Below are positions 49,801 through 59,947 of a stretch of DNA of 64,000 nt, in pieces. Source of the stretch: Albugo candida (lineage: Eukaryota > Oomycota > Peronosporomycetes > Albuginales > Albuginaceae). The DNA lies in contig CAJNAR010000018.1 of the NCBI GenBank assembly GCA_905220665.1, positions 186,001 through 250,000 on the forward strand, given 5' to 3'. The notes beneath the pieces were generated by a model. It had not been told where the DNA came from. It did no database searches and worked only from the letters and a program-made list of their open reading frames with translations. The position numbers and the translations under genes are program-made. How positions within the stretch are numbered: the first letter of the stretch is position 1; the number at the start of each line of letters is the position of its first letter.

Positions 49801-52800
49801 AGCTCATTGACAGCATCGAATTTGGAGACCAAAATGGAAGCATCCTTCCAAGATGATATTTCAGTGGCTGTAGAAACAGACGGACAAGCTGTCAAGTACT
49901 GGTTCACCTTCACAGGCGCTTCATTTGCAGCTCAACCAGCCTCAGGCGGAAGGAACATCGATATGGTGCCGCCTCTTCTCGTGTCTGCATTCGATGGAAC
50001 TGCAGGCTGTAGCCCGCTATCAAATTCGATCACAACAAAAGTCGAGCTAGAAAGCTCCACCACGCTTACCGCCGGTGTCCCGTACTACGTCCGCGTTTCC
50101 GCCCGTAACGAAGCTGGCCTTGGTCCTCCGCTTCAGACAACGCCAATTTGCCGAGATCACTCAATGTATTGCAATAAGCTTTCCCCACCAAATTCCTTGC
50201 AATTAATTCCAGCGACTTCTCCTCTACCGCCAAAGAACGCGTCTGTATGGAACGATCCAAATGACAATTCAGGTGTCTATGTATTGTGGCCTGTCACCGG
50301 CGATCAGCTTTCCATCGAAGCTCAGGGAAGCCCCATTCAAGCCTTTCTCGTGGAGTATTCAACAGACACGACTTTCTCGGGCTCGACGTTGTGCACAGGC
50401 TGTGTCATTTCATTTCAAATATCGACAGGAACACTACAGCTGGCCACAGCTATCTCTCCAGTCTTCCCGCGTTGGGTACGTCTTCAAAATGTGCGTCCAA
50501 CTTGCTTCCTTTTGATCATTGGAGGCAATGGGAATGCGTACATGACGGCTCCACATTCCGGCTGCGAAGACTTTGCCTCCGCTTCAGTCAGTTCTCAAGT
50601 CGATCTTATCGCTCTCCACACAAATTCACCAGAAAATGGCTTCGTAGTAGTCGCAGCAAATGATCTCAAAGAGACGTCAACCATTAAAGTCGCACAACTT
50701 GTTCCGAACACAGTGTATCGCATCCGCGTGCGATCTCTCAACACCCAAGGTCTCAGCGAAACAAGCACATTTGCCTTCAGTACGTGTCCACCGAATCAAA
50801 GCATTGCTGCTTGCTCGGCTACAGGACTTGACGCTTCCACGACCACTTTGTTGTCTTCCATTGTAACGAGGAAATTACCCAATGCGCCTTTTCTGAGTGT
50901 TCCTTTGCATTTGCGGGTCTCTCAACCTCAGGCAATTGCCACTGTCAACACATTTACAAAATCAACGGCACAGGTGTTTTTCTATGACTCTAATGGATGG
51001 CGAGGGCTTCAAAGTGTCGATTTCATTCGTATTGAGAGATCGTTCGACCAATCTTTTAATTCATTGATCGAATCGATCGATATTCCAATCACAATCGATA
51101 GGAACGTAGCTGCTGATTATGGGCTTTCTCAAGAGACTTGCTGCTCGTTTTGGAACACTTTACCGCTTTGTTTGAATTGCGTGACAGCGTATGACGCTAC
51201 CAATCTCATTCTCACTCTTTCTTCGGCTCTACCGGCTTTAGTATCGTTCAGCTCGTGGGACTTGTATCCTGGGGATCAAATTCTGGTCGATGAAGGAGCT
51301 CGAAACTGCTTATTTACGCTTGGAAGTATGGTGAACGACTTGGTCTCAGCGTTGCTTCTCTCGTCGTGGAAATGGAACGTTGCAGTCACAAGCGGTTGCT
51401 CTTCGTTCTCGAGCACTTCGTTGTCCCTCTATCGACGATATCAGTCGACATTTACGCTCCAAGATCTCGTCCTCGGTAAGAGAACATTCCTTCGTGCATC
51501 AAGCCATAATTCTTTGGGTATTGGACCTCCAAGCGATCCGATTGTCATCACATCAATCACAAAATCCGATCCGCCACCCGCAGCATCGATCCGTGTCCAT
51601 ACATTGACACGATATAAAGAGGTCAACGAGCCTCTCCTACAAAGTCTTAGCGCGTCCCTGACCGACCTTGAACGAGTGAGCTCTTTAGCGATTCAATTTC
51701 AACCTTCAAATGCAGGAACCTCGAGTTTGGATAGAAATGGAGGCGATCCAGTGTCCTCGTATCTGATTGAATGGAGTGATAAAGAATGGAGCACGATGAC
51801 ACCACATGTTCAAGTACTTTCCACCATACTGACAGGTCCATTGGCTCCAGGGGCTTCCATTGTATCGGGCGCATTCACATTACGTTTGGACACTCGCAAT
51901 TGTGGAAATTGTCAAATGAAAGGAGTCTTTAGCACTTGTGCGATCGCGTATAACGCTGCAGCTGCTGAAGTAGAATATGCGCTTTTGTATCTCTCAAATA
52001 TCGCAAGCGTTCGGGTAACAATGGCTGGGTCTTCCGCCAACGGTGGATGTAATCTCATCACTGGAGAGTGCGCGTGGAGGATCACCTTTGACTCGGATCT
52101 TGGAATCATTCCAGACTTGACGCTCGCTGAAAACAGACTGAGTTGTGTGTCAGCTCAAGCAACCGTATCCGTGACCACCGAGACGCTAGGCAGCCTCCAT
52201 GGCGCTTTGTATTGTCCTCGATACGAGCCTCTTACATGGACATTATCAACGTCGGGACCTCAGTCCTGCTTACAAGTGGCAGCCTCCGATGAAAACGTCA
52301 CACAGACTGTACTTCGAGGCTTTTTACCGCCCGGGAAATTCTTCTTTCTGCGTGTGGCGGCAGCAAACAGCCTCGGGTTTGCATTCCGTCGCTCACCAAA
52401 TCCACGGGGAATGCAAGTACCTTTTGAACCTCCATCGCCTCCAACCTCTTTCTACAACAGAGAAGCTTCACCAGTCTTACGCCTTGCCGGTCGTTCCTCT
52501 CTCATTGTCGAATATGGACTTCCTATTTTCGACGGAGGTGGCTCCATTGCGAGTATTACGATACAATGGGATACGAGTCCGACTTTCAGAGGTCCGATCG
52601 GTTCCGCTGTGATCGCCTCACCGATTCAAAACGGTCGATTTCGGATCGACGACCTTTTCCCCAACACAATGTATTACGTCCGAATGTACGCAATGAATCG
52701 TGAGGCCGGAGATACGCTTTACACTTTGACAAAGCCCGATAGAGAACTAACACGCGGGAAGCCTTCTGCACCTCGAAATGTTTTGCTCAACAATGGGAAT

Positions 52801-55800
52801 AGATCTCCACGGGGGACTTGGATTCTCGTGACTTGGCATCCTCCTGTGGATGTCAACGGAAGGACTGATCGTTCGATCGAGTCGTACCAAATCGAATGGT
52901 GTGAAGCGTATACAACCGAAAGAGAATTCGGACAGCCATTGATCCAAACGGTTGAAACGAGTGGAATGATATCGGGTGGAAGTTTCACGTTATCATTTCC
53001 ATTCTCAAGTCGTTCGGTGAAGCCGAATGGCGTCGAAATTGACCTCAATGGATTCAGATTGCTTCCTGGAAGTGTCACTATCACCAATGGTTTTGATTAC
53101 ATCGCAACGACAAAAGATTTGACGAGCTTTTTGACCCGTGGCGATCTGTTTGCGGTACAAGGAACGCTCTACCTCGTGGCATCCACGGGGCTCTTGTCGT
53201 CTTCCAGGATCCCATTAGCATCTACCACGAATTACAAAGCAGCGACTTCATCAAGTCTTGGAAGCTCACGACTTATCTATACAGGCATCCGTCTGACAAA
53301 TGCGCTGATTTCTGCTCCATACAAAACAGCGCCTTTGGCCCATGACTGCACGTCCGATGCATTGAGAGAAGCCCTTGAGCTTCTTCCAAGCGTAGGAATT
53401 GTGCATGTGGAACGCTCACAAAACTCACTTCAGACACAAACAAACACATTCGCGTGGTCCATCACGTTCTTGAATCAGGCGTCTTCCATTCTGTCGGACT
53501 CGAATCAGGCAATATCTCTGATTGTAAATGATCGAGAACTGATTTCAAGCGATAGCTCGGCGGGTGCTTTTGTCAGAATTTCGCAAAGTGGAAGTTCCCC
53601 ACCGCTTTTCGACACTAAAAGCATCTCTTCCAACGTCACATCCGTAGAGATCCCAAATCTCATTACGGGCACATTGTATCACTTTCGGGTCGCTGCAGTC
53701 AATGACATTGGCCTGGGGCCTTTCCAAAGAGGTACGAATTCGGATTCTCTCTTTAAAAATGCCATTGCACCGGCACGTGCTCCATCAGCAGTGAACAAGG
53801 TAGAACTTGAAGCGCTATCAACAAAACAATTCCAAGTGTCCTTTGACGAAATGACACTGTCCGGCGGGGCTCCAGTCACCAATTATAGCGTTTCGTATAG
53901 CTCTTTGGATACTTTCCATGCCAGAAATACCGTCGAAATGATCGTACAGCCAAGCGTTCGGGTCCAACGTGTCAGTATCGGAGCCATAAGCGATGTATCT
54001 CCGGGCACCTCGTTCACTATCAGCACATTGTACCTTCCAAAAGACAATGCAATTGGCAACGCCAAACTCTTACTCTGCATTTCGACTCAAGTTTCGACTC
54101 GATTGAATGCTCTCCACTTTGAAGAAACAAATGGATTTGTGATTCGTATTCCTCAGGACACCATCCACGACATTCCCATTGTTGACTTCTCGACGCAATT
54201 TACACGCGGAGAGATTGTAAGGGTGCAGAACGCACTCTTTAAAGTGTGTTTGGACCCGACGTTTAGCTTTGCTCCATCCAATGTCAAAGTTTTCTCGTTT
54301 GACGGAGTCGATACAATCACTCTTTCGGCCGCTTTATCAGGATGGCTGTTAAATGTGTTTGTCGATGGAAGTCTCATTTCCATCGGAGCTCCAAGACTCA
54401 CCACATGCAAAGCTTTGATGACGCGAACAAGCTTAGTCAACCTTCAGTTATCGAGGCTTTCCTGCTTGCCGGCACAATTGTCTGCTTTAATCGCTCAAAA
54501 TGGAGTCAATGGAGCAAGCATACAAATTCATTGGGGTCCCGCGATACTTCCGCTTTGTCAACTACGTGATCCAATGTCTCCACTGAATGCGAGCGATTTC
54601 TCACAATTGATGAGAACAGCTTTTCGGTCGACGAGTTTGACGGCAAATGTTGGCGATAAAGTAGCAGAAATTCCATTTCCATTTCCAATTTTTCAATCCA
54701 TTTCAATTGGAAAGGCCGGGATTTTGAGAACAAAAGGCGATTCAAGTGGTTTGTTGTATATGGCTTCCTGGTCACAATATGAAATCGATTGTGGCGATTA
54801 CATTCGACTCGGAGACTTGATCGACGGGCCAACATATCGCGTACGCGGGAAATGTAAGGATACAGCTACTCCGGTCGTTTGTGATTGTGATTTCAGTACG
54901 CCATCGGTCTCGTACCTCCAACTAGCAAATCTCTACGATATGGGAAAACCAGCATTTCTCACTGAAAACGCTCTTCAGTTTGCTACTTTTGAGCGACAAT
55001 CGATTACAATTCGTTCGGTGTCGGGGGATGTAGCCCATGGACGAGGTGGTTTCCGCATTCGGTTCGGATTTGAGACTACTTTTACGACATTGAGAGGAGG
55101 CGAGATAGGCTCCAACCCGAACAGCGCTTCAGGCTGTCTTTTGTGGAGCTCAGGATCGCTGACGGCGAATGCGAATGCGGACATTTCGAGTTTGGAGAAA
55201 GAGCTGGAATCCTTCGATGCTATCGATAACGTTCGAGTTTCGAGGTTTTTGACCACTGCGCCTACAGCGATGACGTATGTGATCGATTTCATCGGTAGTC
55301 GGGTGCGTGGAAATCAGCCGATTTTGGAGGTTGTGGATGTAGGCGTGAATGGATGCTCGTCGTTTGCCAGCGTAGCGGCTCCGAGCACTCCGATAGCGGC
55401 TCCAATCATTCAAGTCCAACGAGATGAAAGCTCCTTTATCGTCGTCTATAAACTTCCAACTACGTCATCCGTACCGTTTGATGCATCCGCCACAGCTTTG
55501 GAAAAAGCCCTCGAGGAGCTACCAGCCGTCGGACAAGTAAAAGTGTCGAAATCAAAGGATCCATATCGTAGTGAATGGAGAATCACTTTCAATAGTGAAT
55601 CCAATGATTTTGTGCCCCAATTGTTTGTGAACGAATTCCGCTTGAAACCAGCGGCAATTTCCATCACCAAAAGGCAAGAAATCGATATCACGCCTGCACT
55701 TAATAGCTCTGCCGTCTTTGCACGCGTTCGTGCTCGGAATCGAATTGGAGACGGCGAATGGAGCACGTCAATTCCTGAAATGATTCCATTGATAACTCAA

Positions 55801-58050
55801 GTCCCTGGACGTATCTCGAGTTTGGAGTTACAAGTGTTGTCGGATACGGAGCTCTTACTCCATTGGGATCATCCAATTCATAACGGAGGCGAGTCCATCA
55901 TCGAGTACAAAGTGGAAGTTTACAGCGCAGAGGTAAACAGTGGAGCACGCAATGTGAGGCTTTTCCGTCCTTTTGAAGTCGACACGCGCCGTATCAGCGA
56001 AGTTGGAGGTCTCTATGACACACAGATACTTCATCTTTCAGCTCCCATTCGAGGTTCCTATCGATTTCTGGCCGGTACCTTTGCAGTTGGATATCTCAAT
56101 CAGTGGACAGCGGAGCTTCATTTCGATATTTCTGCTAAAAGCTTGCAATCTCACGTTCAAAATCTCACCAGTATTGGTCCATGTCGTCAAGTTCGCGTCG
56201 ATAGAGAGCTGGGGCCTAACGGGTACACCTGGATCATCACTTTCCAACCGAATGACACACAGACTCGTGTCTTTGGCTGTAGCGGGTGGCAGGCTTTATC
56301 TTTGGAAGCACTCGATGTGAAGTCAACGAATCTGATGATGTGCACGGATTCTCTGCGTACTAATTGCGTGCTGAAAGACAAGATGACAGGCCTTGGACCA
56401 AGTGTGAGTCTCGCAAGTGTTTCTGAGCTACAAAGTTTGGGATGTAGAGGCAGTATTGTGTCATCCACCGATACATTCAGAATAGCTTTACTAGGGAAGA
56501 TCACAGACCCCATCCGAGCCACAGCGAAGCAGCAGGAGATGCAGGATGCGTTGGATGCCGTACTCCCTCCTGGAAGTGTATCCGTTGGGTTTCCAGATCC
56601 ACAAACCACGATATGTGCCAGTAACAGTCTGACTCGTGTCTACGTTTTATTCCGAGCATTTCGAGGTGATGCTCCATTGCTCACAACCGTGAGTGTGTCG
56701 CCTTCTTTGACACTGATAGCGACAGAAATGCGTAAAGGACGATATCAGCGACTTGTAGGTCGTCTACCGCACTCCATCGTACTCGATGGACTGATCGCCG
56801 AGAAGGAATACCATACGCGAGTCGCAGCATCCAATTCTGCCGGTTTTGGTGCTTATAAGGCAGGCAACCCATCTACCCCAAGCAAAAGAGCCCCAAGCAC
56901 ACCAATGTCCATCAATATCTTGTCCAAAGCAAACGTTGAAAGTTCAAGTCTGCTGGTTTTTTGGGGAACTCCTTTAAGCAATGGTGGATCGGAAATCACT
57001 TCGTATCGCTTGGAATACGACACGTCACCAACGTTCTCGTCCCATTGTGGAGAACGCGTGGAGACGCAATTTCTGACAGTACGTTCGTCAGTACCATTGA
57101 CCTCAAGCAAATCATTTCGACTTGTGACGAGTCAGGATCCATTACAGAGTCAGCAACCAGTGGATGTTGGGTGCTTCTCCCCGCTAGTATCGGCCGTAGA
57201 TCTGGAGCTAGCTCTCCAGGCTCTTGGAGGAATCCATGCGAATGCTCGGGTCAGTAAGCACGCGTTAGATGATGTCAGTTGGGAGTATGGCCACAGGTAC
57301 AAGATCACCTTTGGAATCGACACGGCAGCCTGGAGCCATATTCCCGAACTCGATGGTCGCCATTTCGTCAATGATGCGTACAATCAGCTTCGGGTCTCCT
57401 TATTGAGGCGACCGGACGCTCTGAGCACTTTGAATTGCTTCAATGATTTCGATGGTGTGATACAATCGGATAGAGAGCATTTTGGATTCAATTTAGATGC
57501 AAAATACGGTCAGGGAAGAATCGATGCGAACGTTGAAGACTGTAGTGCAAGTCTTCTCGAGCCATTGGGAAAAAGCTCACAAAGTGATGACAGCGCATTG
57601 AAAACTGCTCTCAATGGAGCGATTCTCAATATGCCATCTGAAGAGCTTCCAAAAGTGAAAGTATGGTGCAATGCATGCGCCCGAATGGTACAAGACAATT
57701 TACTAACTCTACAGTTTGATCTTACTTTACATCTTGGACCTGGGGAGTACTTTATCATCGGAAAGAGCATACCAAAAGAGGAGCAATTTTATCAAGAAAG
57801 CGACAAATGTGTCGTAAAAGCAGTCACTGTCTCACCCAACAGCATACGCATCGACCAAAATGACCCATTATTACCGTCCCGAGAGACTTGCTCGTTTATG
57901 GATGCAATATACACATACTCCGTTATGGCGTTTAATCTCCGCGCCGGCATATTGAGCGATTTGATCGCTGGAAGAGAGTACTCGATCCGAGTGATTGCTC
58001 AGAACGCATTGGGGGACAGCGAGCCAGCAGTGATGCCCTCAGACACGTAG
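25731..58050 (+). CDS. giant secreted FN3/PA14/filamin-repeat protein, 10,754 aa, one intron
   Basis: Join of 25731-28326 and 28382-58050 (32,265 nt, 10,754 residues plus stop). Residues 1-33 form a signal peptide with a long basic n-region, core W-L-L-V-A-I-S-V and likely cleavage after H-A-A. Domain order: five FN3 domains, three of them split by insertions (residues about 35-2035); an array of EVQ modules (to about 2670); PA14 number 1 (about 2706-2866); filamin-like repeats and further modules; PA14 number 2 (about 4309-4459); more filamin repeats; PA14 number 3 (about 5746-5891); then about 17 FN3 domains (5915-10754), many split. There is no transmembrane segment or GPI signal at the C-terminus, which ends at the edge of an FN3 domain. 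PA14 domains often bind carbohydrate, and FN3 and filamin repeats build long rods, so an adhesive coat or matrix protein is likely; this is inference. The 29.7-kb second exon has no stop, strong evidence of selection. An undetected 3' exon remains possible. Confidence 0.9.
25834..28326 (+). other. split FN3 domain 1 with EVQ-module insertion
   Basis: The first half of an FN3 fold (P-D-P-P-E-N-V ... V-T-V-T-W-E-P-P ... Y-M-V-E-W-D) ends at about residue 73. The second half (F-Y-F-R-V-F-A-L-N-A-A-G-R-S) appears only at about residues 838-855. Between them lie four short EVQ repeats at residues 80, 94, 107 and 120, and about six full modules, each with a W-x-(I/V)-T-F-type strand near nt 26330, 26615, 26905, 27480, 27720 and 28025. 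An R-V-R-R at residues 429-432 could be a convertase site. Confidence 0.75.
28327..28381 (+). other. predicted 55-nt intron in the giant gene
   Basis: Donor GTACGT at 28327 fits the oomycete GTRNGT consensus. A GCTAAC branch-like site lies near 28356, and the acceptor TTAG ends at 28381. Removing it joins C of the first exon to AA of the second (one Gln codon), so P-Q-T-Q-A-P-P-P-P-D-N-V reads straight from the end of one FN3 domain to the start of the next. Without splicing the first frame stops at 28352. Confidence 0.85.
28384..30177 (+). other. split FN3 domain 2 with EVQ-module insertion
   Basis: First half A-P-P-P-P-D-N-V ... G-Y-E-I-D-Y; second half near 30058-30130 (L-T-S-G-T-L-Y-G-F-R-A-R-F-C-N-G). 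The insertion begins with three tandem E-(V/I)-Q repeats (about 28516-28610) and holds about four modules. Confidence 0.7.
30178..31890 (+). other. FN3 domains 3, 4 (intact) and 5 (split)
   Basis: Domain 3 (from A-P-G-A-P-E-A-V) and domain 4 (from P-P-E-P-P-S-I-L) are continuous and of normal length, with N-G-G-A-P-(V/I)-T-x-Y turns. Domain 5 (from about 30865) is interrupted after G-Y-K-L-Y and resumes at Y-W-F-L-V-V-A-I-N-S-A-G-D-G near 31800, with two EVQ modules between. Confidence 0.7.
31930..33790 (+). other. array of EVQ modules
   Basis: Successive modules whose start motifs are E-V-Q-T-I-N, L-Q-T-V-T-W, E-V-Q-T-I-M and E-I-Q-R-I-A, with closing strands near 32155, 32720, 33105, 33390 and 33660. 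The last copy (33450-33760) is close to a clean consensus, with P-L-G-G-R-F-G-L, W-T-V-T-F, then G-D-M-P-L-L and L-T-G-S. Confidence 0.7.
33901..34380 (+). other. PA14 domain 1
   Basis: G-G-L-W-A-L-Y-Y-D-N start, D-F-N-W, then V-S-I-R-W-F-G-K-L, F-T-I-Y-V-T-S-S-E-G-V-R-V-W and a closing strand with F-K-L-E-W-S-S. This order matches PA14 beta-barrels, which often bind glycans. Confidence 0.85.
34400..36230 (+). other. filamin-like repeats 1-3
   Basis: Each repeat has the filamin signature of an (S/N)-P-F entry strand, a (R/K)-D-x-x-G-N turn (T-R-D-Q-F-G-N, A-R-D-T-N-G-N, A-R-D-Q-F-G-N) and an A-G-x-Y or S-G-K-Y closing strand. Repeat 3 carries a long insertion (about 35430-36100) that includes an L-C-x2-C-V module at 35601. 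Confidence 0.7.
36300..38410 (+). other. array of diverged EVQ modules
   Basis: Modules with starts such as V-Q-E-I-T-I, E-I-Q-T-F-T-C and E-V-Q-T-F-V-C and closing strands near 36640, 36970, 37340 and 38150. Several copies gain paired cysteines (T-F-x-C at the start and a C near the fourth strand), which suggests a disulphide-bearing subtype. Confidence 0.6.
38420..39160 (+). other. filamin-like repeat 4 and PA14 domain 2
   Basis: Filamin repeat with A-A-F-D-Q-F-G-N-K and closing T-G-E-A-E-L, then PA14 from G-G-L-T-A-F-L-Y-P (about 38704), with D-F-D-W-T, W-Y-S-F-R-L-E-T-D-G and Y-I-N-L-K-W. Confidence 0.75.
39180..43000 (+). other. filamin-like repeats 5-7 with inserted modules
   Basis: Three more filamin-type repeats (E-A-R-D-S-A-N-N, V-K-D-T-A-G-N-N, E-P-K-D-S-F-A-N), each stretched by insertions: an L-C-S-A-C-V module at 39508, EVQ-type modules near 40130-40480, 40850-41220, 41260-41640 and 41910-42130, and a G-D-W-I-R-L strand at about 42223. 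Confidence 0.6.
43010..43455 (+). other. PA14 domain 3
   Basis: G-I-V-G-Q-Y-F-T-N-R-W start, D-F-E-W, I-S-V-R-W-T-G-Y-I, Y-N-F-T-I-H-T-P-H-S-V-R-L-W-I-D-D and L-Q-L-L-W-S-S end. It is the most canonical of the three copies. Confidence 0.85.
43528..58047 (+). other. C-terminal array of about 17 FN3 domains, many split
   Basis: FN3 starts (P-x-P-P-x-N-V-like) lie near 43528, 44272, 44640, 45590, 45930, 47160, 47890, 48690, 49110, 50220, 50880, 51570, 52440, 52760, 53775, 55800 and 56900. Their closing strands have the form (Y/F)-x-(V/I)-R-V-x-A-x-N-x-x-G. Domains at 44272, 45590, 48690 and 52440 are of normal length. Most others have EVQ or CxxCV modules between the middle strand (Y-x-(I/V)-E-W-like) and the last strands; the longest split (53775-55800) spans about 670 residues. 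Confidence 0.75.
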
Positions 58051-59593
58051 CATAAAATAAGTCAGAAAATTCAGAAAGGAGATTAGACTTTAAGTCATAT
58101 TGATTGGTTGGTGCGGGTAGAGCTGGTGGTCTAGATAGATGCCACCGTAGACGAGAAGATAGTAGCTGCTTCCATAAGGATACGATCGTCGTCACAACTA
58201 GCTGATCTTACTCGGGCGTAAGTACCTCAGCTTGAGATGTCTTCAATTGCTAATCAGATCAAAGTCATAAAGCACTGAAGAGAGTCATGGAACTTGGGCG
58301 TCTTCGTGGTAGATGAAACGAATCCACCTATGATTGCACAAGAGAAGCAGACAAGTAAGAGATGTCCAGTCTTCCGTGGTCAACCATCCGATGGAAATAC
58401 CTGATAATGAATGGATCGCATCTATTGTCAATGGTAGGCAAGACTACATTGCGATTGCTGTCATCATGGAGAGCACGGAACTACCTCGTCATCAAGCAAA
58501 CGAATACTGTGTCTGTGTCGAAAGCACCTGTAAGCATCTCCTCAAGCCCTGAGATAAAAGCTGCTTACCATGCAAACAAGTTTTCATTTCAAGCCTTTTA
58601 TTGCCCCTTAGCTCTTTCTCGCCACTCTCAAAATTACTGTGTGCCAAACTCCCACTTCCGCATTTCGCATACAGCCCAATAAAGTCGAATGTCTTTGCTT
58701 CTTGGGCGAAACATCAATGCATCGTACTCTTCCTTGCCATGCTTCATAATGCAACAGTATCCTCTACGATCCCATCGTTAATTGTTACTGACTGCCTCGA
58801 CTATGATGAGAGGAAAAAGTGTGCTTCCATGTGCCCCCAATATGTTATGATGTTGAGATATTGATGATGATACCGTACAACGCGGAAGGAAATTTGTAGC
58901 AACTGCACCAAGGCGATAATGTCAAGCAGATTGGCATACAGTGGGTGCATCACCCGCTATCAAATCACATATCGAATTATGTCGTAATCTCACAGAGACA
59001 TCTTAAAGGTTTGTGTGTAACTTGGCTGCTTTCAAAAGTCTGAATTTGTGGCATCGAAAAATCATGACTACTTCTTTGTTAAAGAGACCCTGTATCAAGG
59101 CGGGAGGATCACCGGAGCAGACGATGGGGTGATTGACCATAAGAATATGATATCGAGCAGAATAAGTACTACAAAGTGGATGCCATAGATCGCGGAACAG
59201 TGACTCTAACGAGCCAAAAGTACAAGGAAGCAGAGCATTTGAGTAATTGTACTTGAGCCTGAAACATAAAGTAGATCATTTACAAATGATTGTTGAGCTT
59301 GACGGAAGTCTCAAAAGAGGGTGGCGAATATGAGAAAGCTTGAAAAGTACAAACAGAGGTATTTCCATTTGTGATAAAATTCAATTCTTCAGCGCCTTTG
59401 ATAAAAACTAGTGTAGCAAATACACTTCGCATGAGCGATCCGATCCTTTCGAACGACTTGAACCAGGAGAATTATACGCTGGAGGAAGAACGTAGTGATA
59501 GATACTGAGTCCGCTCGATTTTGGCCTGAACCCATTGAAGATAGACCCATGTTTTAAGGAATTTACAATATTTAGCTGACCCAACTTTTTTTC
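58051..59593. other. intergenic, no convincing gene
   Basis: Short plus frames at 58334-58552, 58362-58682 and 58601-58864 show no domain. No FN3-like sequence continues after 58050 in any frame that I can read. A GTAAGT at 58219 has the look of a donor but no exon around it is evident. Confidence 0.5.
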
Positions 59594-59947
59594 CTAGGAC
59601 ACGCAAAGAGACTCTGTCAGCAGAATTAGGGTCGAAAGAGACTCTGCTCCATTACCTGACCATTCAAAAGATCTTTTCGCTTCCTCATAAGTCTTTTTTA
59701 CTTCATCCAGATATCCATATGCATGTACATTTTCATTTCTTTTTTCGAATTCTTTTTGACGATCTGAATATGTGAGCAATCGACATTTATTTTCGTATTC
59801 ATATGGTAAAGCCAACGCGAATTCGATCGCGGTCGAATGCGATTGGAATAAAGGATGTGGATATTCACGGCCAACAACTGAATGTGGCCAACTCGAAAGC
59901 AGTATTAGTCCGGCGATTGCAATTCTTTGAAGTGTGATACGGGCCAT
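59594..59947 (-). CDS. small secreted hypothetical protein
   Basis: 117 residues. The ATG at 59947 (minus) opens a classic signal peptide: basic start M-A-R-I-T-L-Q-R, hydrophobic core I-A-I-A-G-L-I-L-L, likely cleavage after S-V-V-G (residue 26), leaving about 91 residues. The mature part is charged and probably helical (R-Q-K-E-F-E-K-R-N and E-V-K-K-T-Y-E-E-A-K-R), with two cysteines and no transmembrane segment. I do not recognise the family and see no RxLR or CHxC motif. Small size, secretion and a gene-poor setting fit a candidate effector, but that is inference. A T-rich stretch follows the stop on the minus-strand 3' side. Confidence 0.6.
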   Translation of the reverse strand: MARITLQRIAIAGLILLSSWPHSVVGREYPHPLFQSHSTAIEFALALPYEYENKCRLLTYSDRQKEFEKRNENVHAYGYLDEVKKTYEEAKRSFEWSGNGAESLSTLILLTESLCVS

